Source: Ochotona curzoniae (lineage: Eukaryota > Chordata > Mammalia > Lagomorpha > Ochotonidae). Taken from it: a stretch of 64,000 nt of DNA. Under the pieces are notes generated by a model, which searched no databases, was not told the DNA's origin, and saw only the letters and a program-made list of their open reading frames with translations. A program made the position numbers and the translations under genes. Below are positions 23,028-34,745 of the stretch, in pieces (within the stretch, counting starts at the first letter, position 1; each line of letters opens with the position of its first letter). The DNA lies in contig NW_024466599.1 of assembly GCF_017591425.1 (NCBI RefSeq), positions 74,876,501 through 74,940,500 of the forward strand, read 5' to 3'.

Positions 23028-23350
23028 CGGACCAGTGAGTGGCCCAGTGGGTTAAGCCATTTGTGATGCTGCCATCCCATATCAGGGCGTTGGTTCAAGT
23101 CCTGGCTGCGCCTCTTCAGATCCAGCTCCCCGATAATGTTCCTGGGAGAAACTGCAGAGGACAGCCCAAGTCCTTGGAGCCCTGCATCTACTTGGGAGAG
23201 CCAGAAGGAGCTCCTGGATTCAGACAGGCCCAGCTCCAGCTGTTGTGACCACTTGGGGAGTGAACTAGTGCATGGAAGATCTCTGTGTCTCCCGCGCCGC
23301 CCTGCCCCATAACTCTTTCAAATAAATAAAATTAATTGTTTTTTTTTTAA
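23028..23350 (+). repeat. old CSINE
   Basis: Head GGACCAGTGAGTGGCCCAG, body with CCAGCTCCCCGATAATG, tail CAAATAAATAAAATTAA. Confidence 0.75.
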
Positions 23351-23599
23351 AAAGACAGAAAACCACTGGATGGCTTTCAGATGATTTCTGTAGCAAGATA
23401 AGCTTCTTTCCTGACTCTACTTCCCACAGTGCTCCCGGCATGCACCTGTAGTTGAACTGAAATTCCTCAGCATCTCAGAGTCCTTGGTCTTCTGCTTGGC
23501 TTCGACTCCTCATCTGCCAGTTTCTGCTCTGATCTTGTATTTTATGAGCTCTCTGCTTTGCCTTTAAGGGGAAGTCTGCCTTTTCTTTTTTCCTTTGGA

Positions 23600-23800
23600 G
23601 GGGAGATGATATTTATCTATTTGAAGGGCAGATTACAGGGAGAGATCTTCCATTTGTTAGTTTGGTCCCCGAATGTCCCCAGCAGAAGTCCAGAGCTTCT
23701 TCTGGGTTTCCCACGTGGGTGGCAGGACCACCTACTGCTTCCCAGAGTTCACAGGTGCAGGGAGCTGGTGGGAGCTGGAGGTGGGACATGGGGTGCAGGC
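23600..23800 (-). repeat. old SINE remnant, inverted
   Basis: ATTTGAAGGGCAGATTACAG, CATTTGTTAGTTTGGTCCCC and GTTTCCCACGTGGGTGGCAG are in inverted-SINE order. The head is lost. Confidence 0.5.
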
Positions 23801-23854
23801 AGCTGGAGAAGCATCTTCACTCACCCCGGGTCAGCTTTTAAGACTATTATTTTT

Positions 23855-24178
23855 GGGCCCGGCGGCAACTAAGGTCCTTGCCCTGAACACGCTGGGATCC
23901 CATATGGGCGCCGGTTCTAATCCTGGCAGCTCTACTTCACTTCCCATCCAGCTCCCTGCTTGTGGCCTGGGAAAGCAGTCGAGGACAGCCCAAAGCTTTG
24001 GGACACTGCATCCACTTGGGAGACCTGAAGGAGGTTCCTGGCTCCTGGCTTTGGATCCAGCTGTTGCACTCACTTGGGGAGTGAATCATCGGATGGAAGA
24101 TCTTCCTCTCTGTCTCTCCTCCTCTATGTATATCTGACTTTCCAATAAAAATAAATAAATCTTAAAAAAAAAAAAGAT
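23855..24178 (+). repeat. CSINE with deleted A-box head
   Basis: Starts GGGCCCGGCGGCAACTAAGG, so the GTGGCCTAGTGG segment holding the A box is missing. The B box GGTTCTAATCC and the AATAAATAAATCTT tail are intact. It is followed by a second A-rich block. Confidence 0.85.
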
Positions 24179-25389
24179 TTATTAAAAAAAAAAAAGACTA
24201 CAATTTTCAGTTGTCCACCATCTTATCTCAGCTGGGACCACACGGAGGTGAACAGCTGAGCGATCTGCCTTCTTCAAGAAGTGTTATCAAAGGATAGAAT
24301 TTAAAGCCTGAAGAATCAACTGTACTGTGAACACCTTAGCAAAGCATCGCCCGGGAGAGGCAGAAGCAACTTCTCACGACTGGTCACATTTACAGTCTGG
24401 GAGAAAGGCAGCAGGTGGAACAACACTCTACAGCTTTTACACTTCCAGGGTCCGCCAGACACTCTGGTATTCTTCCCAAAGTACTTCTCTGATGCTGGTG
24501 GTTACAACGCGGCACACGGACCCTGTGTACAGGTAATGCATTAGAGACCTCACAAGTGATCTTCCTGTTGGCTTGTAATCACAGCAGTGACAAGTAGAAT
24601 GAGAATGAAGAAGGTTAATTTGGTTAGGACATTCACGGAGCTGGGAGACACAGTGAGGCTGCAGGGACATGCGTTCTAAATCTGCTGTCGACCAGTGCCC
24701 TTCAATCCACACACCGCAACCAGCAAAGGATGCTGGAGCTGAACTGTTTCCTTATAAAACCATGTGCAACTAAAGCAGGCTAGGTAGGGGCCTGTGAATG
24801 GGCACCTGGGCAGATGGAGCAAAGTGGAGCCACAGAGACCTACCCCACGGTGTAAGAGACTCGTGTGTACTAAAGGCAGGGAAAGACCCTTTTAATTAGT
24901 TTTTTTGGGGTGCCACATCGTCTTAAAGAGATAAAACTAGCCTAGTCTTCACAGTCTCCACTGTAAGAAATGATACCATATAAATACTAGCAGAAAACAG
25001 GGGTGGACTTGTTCATCAGATGGGAGAAAATTCCTATTTACAAGTCAAAATCAAGAAGCAGTAACTGAGGGCCAATGAGCAGTGTTGCGAGCTTCGGCTG
25101 CTCAGCCCTAAGATGACGCCTTGGCTGTATGCCAGGGTCATGAGGAAGAGGCCTAGCAGAATCCGGAACTTCATCCTGATTGGCCCCTGGTACATGCTCA
25201 CCGCATGCAGGGTTAGTACTCTGCGTTATGATTGGTGTGCTTCACGCGTGCTGTATTGACCTTAATGTTGATTGGATGGTGAAATGCATATATTGTGAAG
25301 TTTGTGCGGAACGAGGGAGGGAGGAGATGGAGGATGATAAGGAAGCACCACGGAAAAGGGCACGGTGTGAGTGAGAGTTTTTCTCTGCG

Positions 25390-25645
25390 GGTCAGGGAGC
25401 TCTCCACAGAGTAGAGCGTGTTAAGCTGATACAGCCCATGCTGGACAGCCAGTTCAAGTCGCAGCAGACCCTTTCCCTCCGGCTCCCTGCTCATGGGCCA
25501 GGGAAAGCAGCAGACCCAGACCACTACCACTAATGCAGAGACCTGGACGGGGTCCCACGCTCCTGGCTTTGACCTGGCCCAGCCCTAGCCATTGTGGCCA
25601 TGTGGGGAGTGAACCAACAATCAGAAAATCTCTGGCTTTTCATTA
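25390..25645 (+). repeat. old CSINE
   Basis: CCGGCTCCCTGCTCATGGGC, GGGAAAGCAGCAGACCCAG and TGTGGGGAGTGAACCAAC are recognisable. It ends where the L1 3' end begins. Confidence 0.65.
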
Positions 25646-25649
25646 AAGG

Positions 25650-25945
25650 GGATGTACAGTAACTGTGTAACAGACTATCATATCATACAGTATGCATTTG
25701 TACTTCCAAAGATGGACTCCCAATGAAAGTGTTTACTATATCTTGACAGTAGGATGCTGGACTCTCTGCCATTGTCCATGCCCACAGTGATGGACATATG
25801 ACTGTGTTTGAAGAACTATACTATAGTAATGATATAGGGGAACTCAGTGAGGGAGGAGGGACTTGGCGAGGGGATAAGGGAAACCCCTTGGAACTGTATT
25901 ATAAAATTATAATAATAAAAAGAAAATTAAAAAATAATAAAAAAA
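25650..25945 (+). mobile_element. L1 3' end (lagomorph LINE-1)
   Basis: TATCATATCATACAGTATGC, TACTTCCAAAGATGG, GTTTGAAGAACTATACTATA, GGGGAACTCAGTGAGGGAGG and GGAACTGTATTATAAAATTA followed by an A-rich tail fit the 3' UTR of lagomorph L1 as I remember it. It is 5'-truncated, with no ORF2 visible. Confidence 0.6.
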
Positions 25946-26116
25946 ACTCCCTCCTTCAAGTAAGTACATAGGCAAGAAGACCCTTAAAAGTTTGGTGTGG
26001 TTAGTAAATGGGGAAATTTTTGAAATTTGTATAACAAATTGGCATCTAAAAATATATTAAAAGTTATATTTAAAAAAAAAATACACATAGACAATTGCCA
26101 CCAAAAGCAATGCGAC

Positions 26117-26425
26117 TGGGGGCCAGAGTTGTGGCACACCAAGTAAAACTGCACCCTATGCAGATGGCATCTCAGATTGGCACTGGTTCATACCCAGCTG
26201 CTCCACTTTTGATCCAGATCCCTACTAGTGGATTGGGAAACTACTGGAAGATGGTCCAAGTGTCTCAGGGGCACTGACCCTACATGACAGACCCAGATGA
26301 AGCTCCTGGTTTCTGTTTCGTCTTGTCCAATCCTGGCCACTGTGGCCATCTGGGGAGGGAACCAAGAGATGAAGGTATCATTCTCTCTCCCTGTAATTCT
26401 TTCAAAATTAACAAAGAATGAAAAG
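26117..26425 (+). repeat. old CSINE
   Basis: Head GGGGGCCAGAGTTGTGGC, then CCACTTTTGATCCAGATCCC. The tail runs into a GGAT/GGAA simple repeat. Confidence 0.7.
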
Positions 26426-26520
26426 ATGGATGGATGGATGGATGGAAGGAAGGAAGGAAGGGAGGGAGAGAGAGAAGAGGGAAGGAAGAAAAGGAGAGAA
26501 AGAAAGGAAGAAAGAAAGGC
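26426..26520. repeat. (GGAT)n/(GGAA)n/GA-rich repeat
   Basis: Pure GGAT units, then GGAA units, then GAGAGAGAAGAGG and AAAGGAAGAAAG, directly after the tail of the SINE at 26117. Confidence 0.9.
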
Positions 26521-26591
26521 AAATGGATCTTAACCATAAGAAAAGTGTTCAATTTTGTACATAAAAGAGAGAATAGAATCGAAAAGACATT

Positions 26592-26880
26592 GAGGAGAGG
26601 CTGTCTTGCCTGGTGGTTAGGACCCAAGTCAGGATGTCTGTATCCTATGTTGCAGCATCTCGCTTTGAGACCTGACTCAGCTCCCTATGGCCGTGGGCCC
26701 TGGGAGGTAGTCACGAGGTCCAAGTGATGGAATCCCTGCCAATCACACCAGAGACCTTGACTGAGCTCCTGCTGGCCGGCTTTGGCACTCCTGCCCTTGT
26801 GAGCATTCAGGGAATGAACCAGAAGAAGGCAGTGAGCTCCATGTCTTTCTGCCTCTCAAATAAATCAATGTGGAAACAAA
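26592..26880 (+). repeat. old CSINE
   Basis: CTTGCCTGGTGGTTAGG, TGACTCAGCTCCCTATGGCC and GCCTCTCAAATAAATCAATG mark a degenerate copy. Confidence 0.6.
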
Positions 26881-26884
26881 AGCA

Positions 26885-27215
26885 ACCCACCCTAAAAGAA
26901 AACAGAGATACCATTTTTCTGGTACTATGGTGGCAAGAATGCAAACATTTGGCCAAGAGCCTCTGCTGGTAAGGATGCAGGATGTGGGTAAAGCGGGCAC
27001 TGCAGGCCACCCACACACATAAAACACTGCAGTCTTTCTGGAGGACGGATATGGTGACATTCACCAAGACTCAAACATGGCTACTATCCCCAGGACTCAA
27101 CAACACCATCTCTAGAAAGCTTTCCCGCAGACAAGATCAATAAACTCACACACAAAGATATGAGTCTCTATTCAACATCAGAAAAGGGGAGAGACCTCAA
27201 GTGTCCCCCCACAAA
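26885..27215 (+). mobile_element. ancient L1 ORF2 3' portion
   Basis: Decayed L1M-type order is clear: GAGATACCATTTTTCTGG, GGATGCAGGATGTGGGTAAA, GACGGATATGGTGACATTC, CCCCAGGACTCAACAACACC and ACAAAGATATGAGTCTC. This corresponds to the end of ORF2 past the reverse-transcriptase domain. Full of stops. Confidence 0.7.
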
Positions 27216-27264
27216 ATCTCACTGAATGATGGAAGCCCCAAACAGTAACACATGCTGTGGAAGA

Positions 27265-27359
27265 CCCAGTGTCTACACCCCCAGAAGAAGCCCAGAACAG
27301 AGAGAGGGAAACCCAGTGTCTACACCACGAGGCGAAGCCCAGAACAAAGAGAGGGAAAG
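27265..27359. repeat. two-copy tandem, 47-bp unit
   Basis: CCCAGTGTCTACACC begins at 27265 and 27312. Each unit ends AGCCCAGAACA(G/A)AGAGAGGGAAA. Confidence 0.9.
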
Positions 27360-28370
27360 AGCCGGGAGAGGACACCACCATTCAGCCCAGAAAGAGGGAG
27401 ATACAAATATATGAGCATATCTGTTTATAGTCGTTACTGAACAATCAAAGGACAAATGTGAAAAACAAAGATTACCCACAAGGTGTAAACTCCTTTGATT
27501 GTATATTCCTGGACTGGTCTGCCTTAGAATTTTACAAATATTTACAAAATCAAAAAAGTAAGTAAATGAAGCAATTTTTGAAAAAATCCAAAGTAAAATG
27601 AAGCAAATCAATCTAAGCAGCTGGCATTACAGCCACACAGAGGGCCACTACTGCAAGTGACTTTAAAGCACGGTAATTGAACCATACGGTCCCAGTACCC
27701 TAGGGACAAAGAGGGCTGCAATCAAGTTTTTTTCCAGCAATTATATTGTGGGAACTGTGGTGCTGGTGGGGCTGGTAAAAGGCTAATTAGCAAGGGGTGA
27801 CAGAGGAGTGAAACTTTTGATGTGGTTGAAAGGGGGCACCAGGTTCTATCAATCTAATCTTACATGGGAGCTTGGACACACAGGGCCGCAGAGCGGGAAA
27901 CGGCTGCCCCAGGCACGAAGCAAAACATGTGCAAAGTGAGCAGGGAACATTCCAGAAGGCAAGGCAGGCATAAGGTTCCTAGGGACTTGTCAAAGGGGCA
28001 AAATCGGATATACATTCTTCCACCCCTACTCCGAGGCACGTACTTCAAGCCTATGTTCCACAGCCATGCTTTTTAAAGATGCTATGTAAAGATCATCAAC
28101 ATTTAAAAGAAATAATAATGATAAAAGATGAAACATGCATTTTCAGGCAATACCAAGGTCTGAGTGGCATGACCAACAAAACGAAGGAGAACCGATCAAG
28201 GAAAAACAGGTGGTGGGCAGCTGTTGGGGCAACCATGTGCTAAAATTAAAGAAAAATAATGAGAGAGGGGAAACAAAGATTAAAAGAAACTTAACAAATC
28301 TATCAACCAACTGCAATGCTGGGACTGGGCCTCACATGGAACTAATTCAGGCAAACTAAGCAATGAACAG

Positions 28371-28650
28371 GAAGGGGGTGCTGTGGCCTGAGGGTTAAGC
28401 CACTGCTCGGGAAGGTCACATCCGGATCACAGTGGATGGCCTAGCATCCCTGCTTCTGATCCAGCCATGGCGTCCTGCGAGGCAGAAGGCGGCAGGCGTC
28501 CTTCTGTCCCTGTGAGAGACCCAGATGGACTTTGGGCCTCCTGGCTCTGGCTCAGCTTAGACCTAGCTGTTGTGGAACAAACCAGCAGACGGATATCCCT
28601 GTGTCACTTCGCCTTCCAAGTAGATGAAAACAAATAAGCATTAGATAAAA
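28371..28650 (+). repeat. old CSINE
   Basis: GGGGGTGCTGTGGCCTGAGG head and CCCTGTGAGAGACCCAGATG block. The tail region reads CTTCCAAGTAGATGAAAACA. Confidence 0.65.
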
Positions 28651-28671
28651 AGAAAATAGACAAAAGTGCAC

Positions 28672-28985
28672 AATGAGCCCAGCGGCTAAGAGGTCCACGT
28701 CCCCTGTGGGAGGGCCTGGGTTCATGGCCTGGGTTCACTTCTGAGCTCCGGCTCCTGAGCACAGCATACTGCTAAAGATGATCGTGGGAGCCAGTGGTGA
28801 TCACTCAGGTAGCTGGGTCTCTCCACCCACATGGGACGCCTAGACTGAGTGCCCGGCCCTGGCCATTACAGTCATTTGGAGAATAAACTAGTAGCTGACA
28901 GTGCTTTCTTGCTCTCTCTCTCTCTCTCCCACTCTCTCTCTTTCTTCTCCTTTCACTCTACCTCACAATTAAAAATTTAAAAATT
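28672..28985 (+). repeat. old CSINE with CT expansion
   Basis: CACTTCTGAGCTCCGGCTCC, CCCACATGGGACGCCTAGAC. Its 3' CT-rich part has expanded to about 50 bases at 28907-28955. Confidence 0.65.
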
Positions 28986-28999
28986 TTTTAAATCAAATG

Positions 29000-29330
29000 T
29001 GGGGCCAATGCCACGGTATAGTAGGTTACGCCTACACCTGCAGTGCCTGTGGCATCCCACATGAGCACCAAGTTGTGTCCTGGCTGCTCCATTTCCAGTT
29101 GAACTCCCTGCCCACATCCTGGGAAAGCAGTGGCAAGATGGCCCACGGCCTTGGGCCCCTGCATTCATGTGGGAGACCCAGCAAGGGCTCCTCGTTCTCA
29201 GCCTTGGATTGGCCCCGCCCTGGCCATTAGTCATTTGGAGAGTGAGCCAGCAGATGGAAGATCCTTCTCTTTTTCTCCTTCCTTCTGTAACTCTACCTTT
29301 CAAATAATACAATAAATCTTTTTTTTAAGG
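29000..29330 (+). repeat. old CSINE
   Basis: Head TGGGGCCAATGCCACGG, GCAGTGGCAAGATGGCCC, ACCTTTCAAATAATACAATA tail. Confidence 0.75.
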
Positions 29331-29397
29331 CTTATCTAATAGAATTTAAAAATTTTAAGTAAATTTTAAAAAGCCTGCAATACTAAAACACAGAAGG

Positions 29398-29709
29398 AGG
29401 CCCCAGTATGATGGCTCAATTGACTAATCCTCCCCCTGCATTGGTTCGTGTCCCCGATGCTCCAGTTCCCACCATCCAGCTCCCTGCTTATACACCGGGA
29501 AAGTAGTAGAGGATGGCTCAAAGCCTTGAGACCCTGTACCCACATGGGAGATCTGGAGGAAACTTCTGGCTCCTGACTTCAGATCCACTCAGCTCCAACC
29601 ACTGTAGCGACATGGGGAGTGAACCAGCAGATGAAAGATTTTTACATCCATCTCTCCTTCTCTCTGTAAAATCTGCCTTTCTAATAAAAATAAATAAATC
29701 TAAAAAAAA
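29398..29709 (+). repeat. CSINE, GACTAATCC-head variant
   Basis: Head CCCAGTATGATGGCTCAATT then GACTAATCCTCC. The body is good and the tail is AATAAATAAATCTA(n). Confidence 0.85.
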
Positions 29710-31430
29710 GGATGTCTATATTATGTATGTGCAGCTCTGTTACATATGACATGCCCAGATATATTTGCTAATGCAAAGGAATTACTGTTAAGTTTGAGTA
29801 TCTACAACTTCAAAACATACAATAAAATAGTTACGACTGAAAGGCTTTGTTCCCTAAGATTTGCTTCAAGCTAATAGCCAAGTAGTGAGAGTAGATGGGA
29901 TGGAGAACAGTGGCTGAAGCTGGGTGCTGTTCACGCAGTTCAGATCATGTTCATTAAGCTATTCTCTTTGCATGCGCCGCAGAAAAAAATTCCATTTCTT
30001 CAGAAAAAAAGTTGTTAGGTCCAGAATTTTTTTCCTGAGAAAGTCAAAGTCTGAGCTACCAAGCTATGGAAAGACACCAAGAAGCCTTAAATGCATAGTT
30101 CTCCAAGAGAGAAGCCACTCTGAAAAGGCTACATCCTGTGGAATGCCAACATTGTGGAAAGGTGAGGACAGTCGGAAGAGCAGCAGTTGGTCAGGGCCAG
30201 GAGGGGAGCAGGGAGAACGGAAGAGTCCCCAACACACTCAGCCGGCAGCTGCACGCGGTCACCTGGTGCCCAGAGCCGCAGCCTGCACCGCGCTAACCAT
30301 GCAGGTCTGCTAGGGTCACCCACGGATGTCCCTAACACAGGGGCAAGGGGACCGAGAGGAAGGCCCTGGGCTTCCAACTGTGAACATCCACCTGCTTAAA
30401 AACATAAGGAAACTGCTTTTTTAAAAACAAGAGCAAAAAAAAAAAAAAAATCAAGATATGCACATTCACTAGTTCCTGATCTTTAGTCTTCCTCTTATAA
30501 GGAAATGAGCTCACACTCACCACTTCAAAAATGAGATGCTCACACCAAAATGCTCTCAGGTTAAAAAAAAAAATAATAGCGGCTTTGGAATAGATTCTCT
30601 CTTGCTGGCATCCTGGGAAATAGCATCAACACACTGATGCTACTAGGAGCCACCGATGCTAACAGGAAACACCAGGAGACACTGCTAGCATTACTGACAG
30701 CTGATGGTTCATTCAGCTGAAGCTGGCCAGAGGCTTCGCTAAGGCCACGCTGAAACAGCCAGTGCAGGAGCTAACCACTAGAATTTTTCTGGTGGGATGA
30801 AATGACGGGAAATAAAAGAGAACATTCTGGAATAACACAGAAGCCTCCAGATCTGAGCATGCGCAAGTCAGCCACCTCCAAACTCCTTTTGAGAACACGG
30901 AGTGAAAACAGTCAAGCGGCAAACCCACCCACATGGAAAAAAATCTTAGAAGGAAATCTTCGCAGAGTTCTATTTTTGCCTCCTCCAGAAAATTTGCCCA
31001 CCAGAGCCGTCTTCCAGCGCCGCCTGAACGCAAAATAAAGCTGGTGTTCTGACTAGCCTGCCCCATTCTGCTAATTTCACATTTCCCCAGAGAATCTGAC
31101 GGACTCCTAGCAAACAAGAGCCATGCGTTTCCCTGGTGGCCTAGCCACACATCCTAAATGCCGAGCCTTACATGGGGACTGCAAAAAGAGCCTGGAAAAT
31201 TAGTACTTTTGGGTGGCCCCCCCAAAATTCTAAAATGTGACCTACATAATTTCTTCGGTAATATGTGTTTTTCCAACTGCTTTCTGAAAACCACTCACAC
31301 TGTCAGAAGTGTTTCCTTTTCAGAGCTAAACCACTCCCCTGCTTGCAGCATGGACCCAGCGGTTCCCCCTTCCCCCGGGAGAAGGGGACAGGGCAGACAC
31401 GCTCACGGTGGCAGTGCTAAGCATCCTCAC

Positions 31431-32121
31431 CCAGCCCTCCTGGGCCCGCCAGCAGGAACTCCTGCCTGCCTATCCTCTTGACGATGGGCCGCTTCTCCTC
31501 GCTGCAGTAGGGAAACAGATCCTGGGAGACCCCCGTGTTGTAGTTCAGGATGATGTACTGCGTGGTCAGAGCCAGGCACAGGAAGTGGCCGTCCACAGCC
31601 ACGGCGAGGGGCTGCTCGGAGGTGGACACTTCCTTGACGATCTGAACCCGGTCCTCGTACACCAAGAACACCTGGATGGTTCTGCGCTTGACGGAGATGA
31701 TGCACACTTCCACGCAGAACGGGTCCCCGTTCACGGGGTTCTCGTTCAGGGCGAAGGTCACGGCCCCTTTGATACGGGCGCCCGAAGGCACGGGCTCCAG
31801 GTTCAGCATGTTGACCAGGCTGATGGAGTTGTCACACAGCACCAGCAGCCTGTTGAGGGCCGAGGCTGCACGCAGCTCGTTCACGGGCTTCTTGAAGCCC
31901 AGGTGTCTGTGCAGCTGCTTGGTGGCAGTGAACGTGGCTGGCACGGCGGGCAGAGACCTGTCCTCCTCCAACAGGAAGTGGTAGATGAAGCAGTCATTGG
32001 TGCCCACGTACAGGTTCTTGCCGCAGCACTCGACACACTCGATGTTGATGCGCTCCTTGTCGCCCATCAGCAGCTCACGCTGCACGGCAGACACCAGGGT
32101 GAAGGCCTTGATGGTCATCAT
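31431..32121 (-). CDS. TGFBRAP1: TGFBRAP1 exon 2 coding part, start codon (residues 1-230)
   Basis: Carries the initiator ATG and 691 coding bases: MMTIKAFTLVSAVQRELLMG, DKERINIECVECCGKNLYVG, TNDCFIYHFLL and on to QEFLLAGPGGLG. This is TGFBRAP1/Vps3-like, a subunit of the CORVET tether that links Rab5 early endosomes and was first described as binding TGF-beta receptors and SMAD4. The exon makes most of the CNH (citron homology, beta-propeller-like) domain. I place the start at the first of two adjacent Met codons, as in human MMSIKAF. The second ATG has the better -3 base (A). Acceptor CTGCAG|ATCCACC lies 14 bases upstream (exon begins 32135). Donor is GG|GTGAGG. The 251-codon plus-strand frame here is antisense shadow. 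Confidence 0.97.
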
Positions 32122-32135
32122 GTCTACCGGTGGAT
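32122..32135 (-). other. TGFBRAP1: TGFBRAP1 exon 2 5' UTR portion
   Basis: Fourteen bases between the acceptor (polypyrimidine tract CTCCCTCTCTCTTCCTGCAG) and the first ATG. The rest of the 5' UTR must come from exon 1 in the CpG island near 55 kb. Confidence 0.8.
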
Positions 32136-32826
32136 CTGCAGGAAGAGAGAGGGAGAGAAATGAACTTGGGGAGTGGGGGGGAAGAAAGTAAAAGTAAGAA
32201 TGGAAGGTCCCCCACATTCTCCAGCTATCATTTCCATTGAAGAAAATCATTCCACACGGATCCTAAATGGACACAGGAAAGATTCCTCGTGACCTTTCCC
32301 ACCAGAGGAGCAGGTACACGCAAGTGCTTCTGATTGGCACTGGCAGGCTGACTCCCAACACAGCAGAGACGCACACAGCCACCTCCCACCACCCCTGAAG
32401 ACCCCGAGTGGGTAGGAAGACACGGACACGTATACACCTGCGGGCAACCTAACAGAAAGCTTGCAGAAAAGCCAGAGACATCCTCACCCACCATCCCCTT
32501 GAACTTCTAGGGCTGCTTCTATTTGCACTTGGGGAGTGGTGGGGTAAAAACTACAGGGTCCTGGCTGGGCACGCCGAGGCTGGACTAGGCCTTGAATTCC
32601 TCTGTATTCTCTCCAACTCTGGCCCAGCTGTGGACTCTTCTCCCAGAGCATACTCTTCAAGCAGTACAGATGTGTCTTGAATCTCTCCTGTCCTTCAGGC
32701 AGCCAGTTGGTGGGCGGATGAGTCCTCCAGGGCCACTCAGCCTCCACAGGAGGAGGACCGTGCCACATGCTGACCCTTGGCTCTCTGCTTCTTCTTTCCC
32801 CCCACCGGCCACAGAATCGTATCTCC

Positions 32827-32905
32827 TGGGGTCCCCGGAGAAGCTGGGGGACAGGCTCCTAGGGGCCCTGGAGAAGCTGGGGGACGGACTCCTGGGGGCA
32901 CCGGC
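32827..32905. repeat. tandem duplication, 33-bp unit
   Basis: GGAGAAGCTGGGGGAC(A/G)G followed by (A/G)CTCCT(A/G)GGGGC, present twice with a partial third copy of the CTCCTGGGGTCCCC part just before. Confidence 0.85.
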
Positions 32906-33787
32906 CAATCTGTGGCACAGGTAACTCTGAAGCACCAGCATCTTTTCATCAGGGCCAGGAACAGTCACTGAAACCCATTCAGGCAATTGTTTCTCCACAT
33001 ACATGCTAATGGTGAAATGCCCACACTGACATGTAGGCCAAGATACACAAAAGACTTGGTCCTTCACTGCTTAATCGACCAGGGCTATCTTTGAAAATGG
33101 CAGGACACAGCCATTGTGCCACTGGGAGTCTGAAGCACAGCACCCTTCCCACAGAGATGTAAACCCCAGGCCTCCGGACCCACACTCCTCTCACTCTCGC
33201 ATCCCTCAAAGCAGACCATCCACAATTCTAGCCATTCCCTTGACTTAGCAGGATAAAGAAACTGAACACATTTTGCAACAACATGGAGAGGCTTAACCAT
33301 CTTCTGTAATGTGGGGAGCAAAATAGAGGAGTTGAAAAGTGTATATGGTTTGTTAAAAAAAAATCCTAAGCCTCATAATATTTGAAAATAAATGCAATAG
33401 TGTTTCGTTATTTGGTAGCCACGGTTACTTGGCTTGCTGAAGCTAAGTGTTCTTGTCCAGGCCTTTAAATACAGATCTACTATCATAACTGAGCAACAGC
33501 TTCTAGAAAGCAGAATCACTGCACGAAAGCTGGTGAGGCGACACCGTGGTACTTACAAACGGTTTGTTCTTTAAGGCACTAGGAAGGTCCTCTCTACAGT
33601 CTAGTGCGTGTGACAAACCTACTGCACTAAGATCGGAATCACAGAAAAAGATCAACTTTCAGTCACATCTCTGCCGTATCGTTCAGCCCTTCCCATTGGA
33701 CCCTGAGTCCAAGCAGCATCGCCAAGGTGTAGAACTCACCCCTAATCGTGACGCTCAGAAGGATCAAAAATTCAAATTCTTGTTTGA

Positions 33788-34172
33788 GGGCCCGGCGTGG
33801 TGGCGCAAGTGGTTAAAGGTCCTCGCCTTGCACGCCCGGGATCCCATATGGGCGCCGGTTCTAATCCCGGCAGCCCCGCTTCCCTTCCAGCTCCCTGCCT
33901 GTGGCCCGGGAAAGCAGTCCAGGACGGCCCAAAGCTTTGGGACCCTGCACCCGCGTGGGAGTCCCGGAAGAGGCTCCTGGCTTTGGATCGGCATAGTATC
34001 GGCCCGTTGTGCTCACTTGGGGAGTGAATCACTGGACGGAAGATCTTCCTCTCTGTCTCTCCTCTCTGTATATCCGCCTTTCCAATAAAAAATAATAAAA
34101 ATAAATTAAAAAAAAAATCAGCAAAACACAAGGACATTTAAAAAAAAAAAAGATTAAAAAAAAAAAAAAAAA
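33788..34172 (+). mobile_element. young full-length CSINE with 15-bp target-site duplication
   Basis: GCGCAAGTGG-head type, near consensus, with A-box region TGGCGCAAGTGGTTAAAGG and B box GGTTCTAATCC. It is flanked by a perfect 15-base direct repeat CAAATTCTTGTTTGA at 33773-33787 and 34173-34187. The tail is unusually long, three A-rich blocks separated by TCAGCAAAACACAAGGAC-type spacer. The perfect duplication suggests a recent insertion. Confidence 0.95.
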
Positions 34173-34545
34173 CAAATTCTTGTTTGAACATCAAAGGCTT
34201 GCCTATTCTGCAAACAATCAACAGCTTCATGCCTCCTCAAAATTTTTCAAAATACAAACTCTGAGAAATGCCAGGAGATTGCAGGGACAATCATTTAAAA
34301 AAAAAAAATTTAAAGCATACACATACAGCAAGCACATCTAAGTGTGCAAATCAACCAAAGTTATAAACCACTGCCTCATTTCCTGAGTCTCCCAAGCTCC
34401 CCAAGAAAAATGGACCAGGAAAAGTAAGTGATAACATGACATGAGTTGTCTCAGGGACAGAAAAACTTTGCATTTCAAATTTCTTCTCCCCACCAAAACG
34501 AAGTTATCTGTGTTTGTGAGAACTGGGAGGAAGACATGTGCATGT

Positions 34546-34546
<1 letters not shown>

Positions 34547-34580
<34 letters not shown>
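34547..34580. repeat. (CA)n microsatellite
   Basis: About 16 uninterrupted CA units. Likely polymorphic. It gives a false poly-TH frame. Confidence 0.97.
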
Positions 34581-34581
<1 letters not shown>

Positions 34582-34745
34582 CCAGTTCAAGTCTCCCATG
34601 TGGGAGGCCCACACCCAACAGCCCGGGCCAAGGTGCACGCAGGCAGGAAGCCACAATCAAGACCAGAGCTGGGCCTTGACCCCAGTCTACACCCACATGG
34701 TACACACGGGTCCCACAGGTCAAACTCCTGCCCCCAAACTTATCT
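34582..34745 (+). repeat. old SINE remnant (possible)
   Basis: TCCAGTTCAAGTCTCCCATG and CATGGTACACACGGGTCCC resemble scattered old-CSINE pieces. Weak. Confidence 0.3.

Larger units (their letters stand above)
18817..31430 (-). other. TGFBRAP1: TGFBRAP1 intron 2
   Basis: A 12.6-kb intron, very rich in SINEs between 18.9 and 29.7 kb, with one L1 3' end (25.65 kb) and one old L1 ORF2/3' fragment (26.9 kb). The stretches 20280-20910, 22030-23020, 24180-25380, 27220-28370 and 29720-31420 are mostly unique intron sequence. I recognise no exon or RNA gene in them. Confidence 0.75.

Noticed and set aside
31408..32163. 251-codon frame on the plus strand
   Set aside because: Exactly antisense to TGFBRAP1 exon 2, whose minus-strand product is clearly recognisable.
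33788..33860. tRNA gene in the SINE head
   Set aside because: A and B boxes are present because the CSINE is tRNA-derived. The cloverleaf is not complete and the sequence continues into the SINE body.
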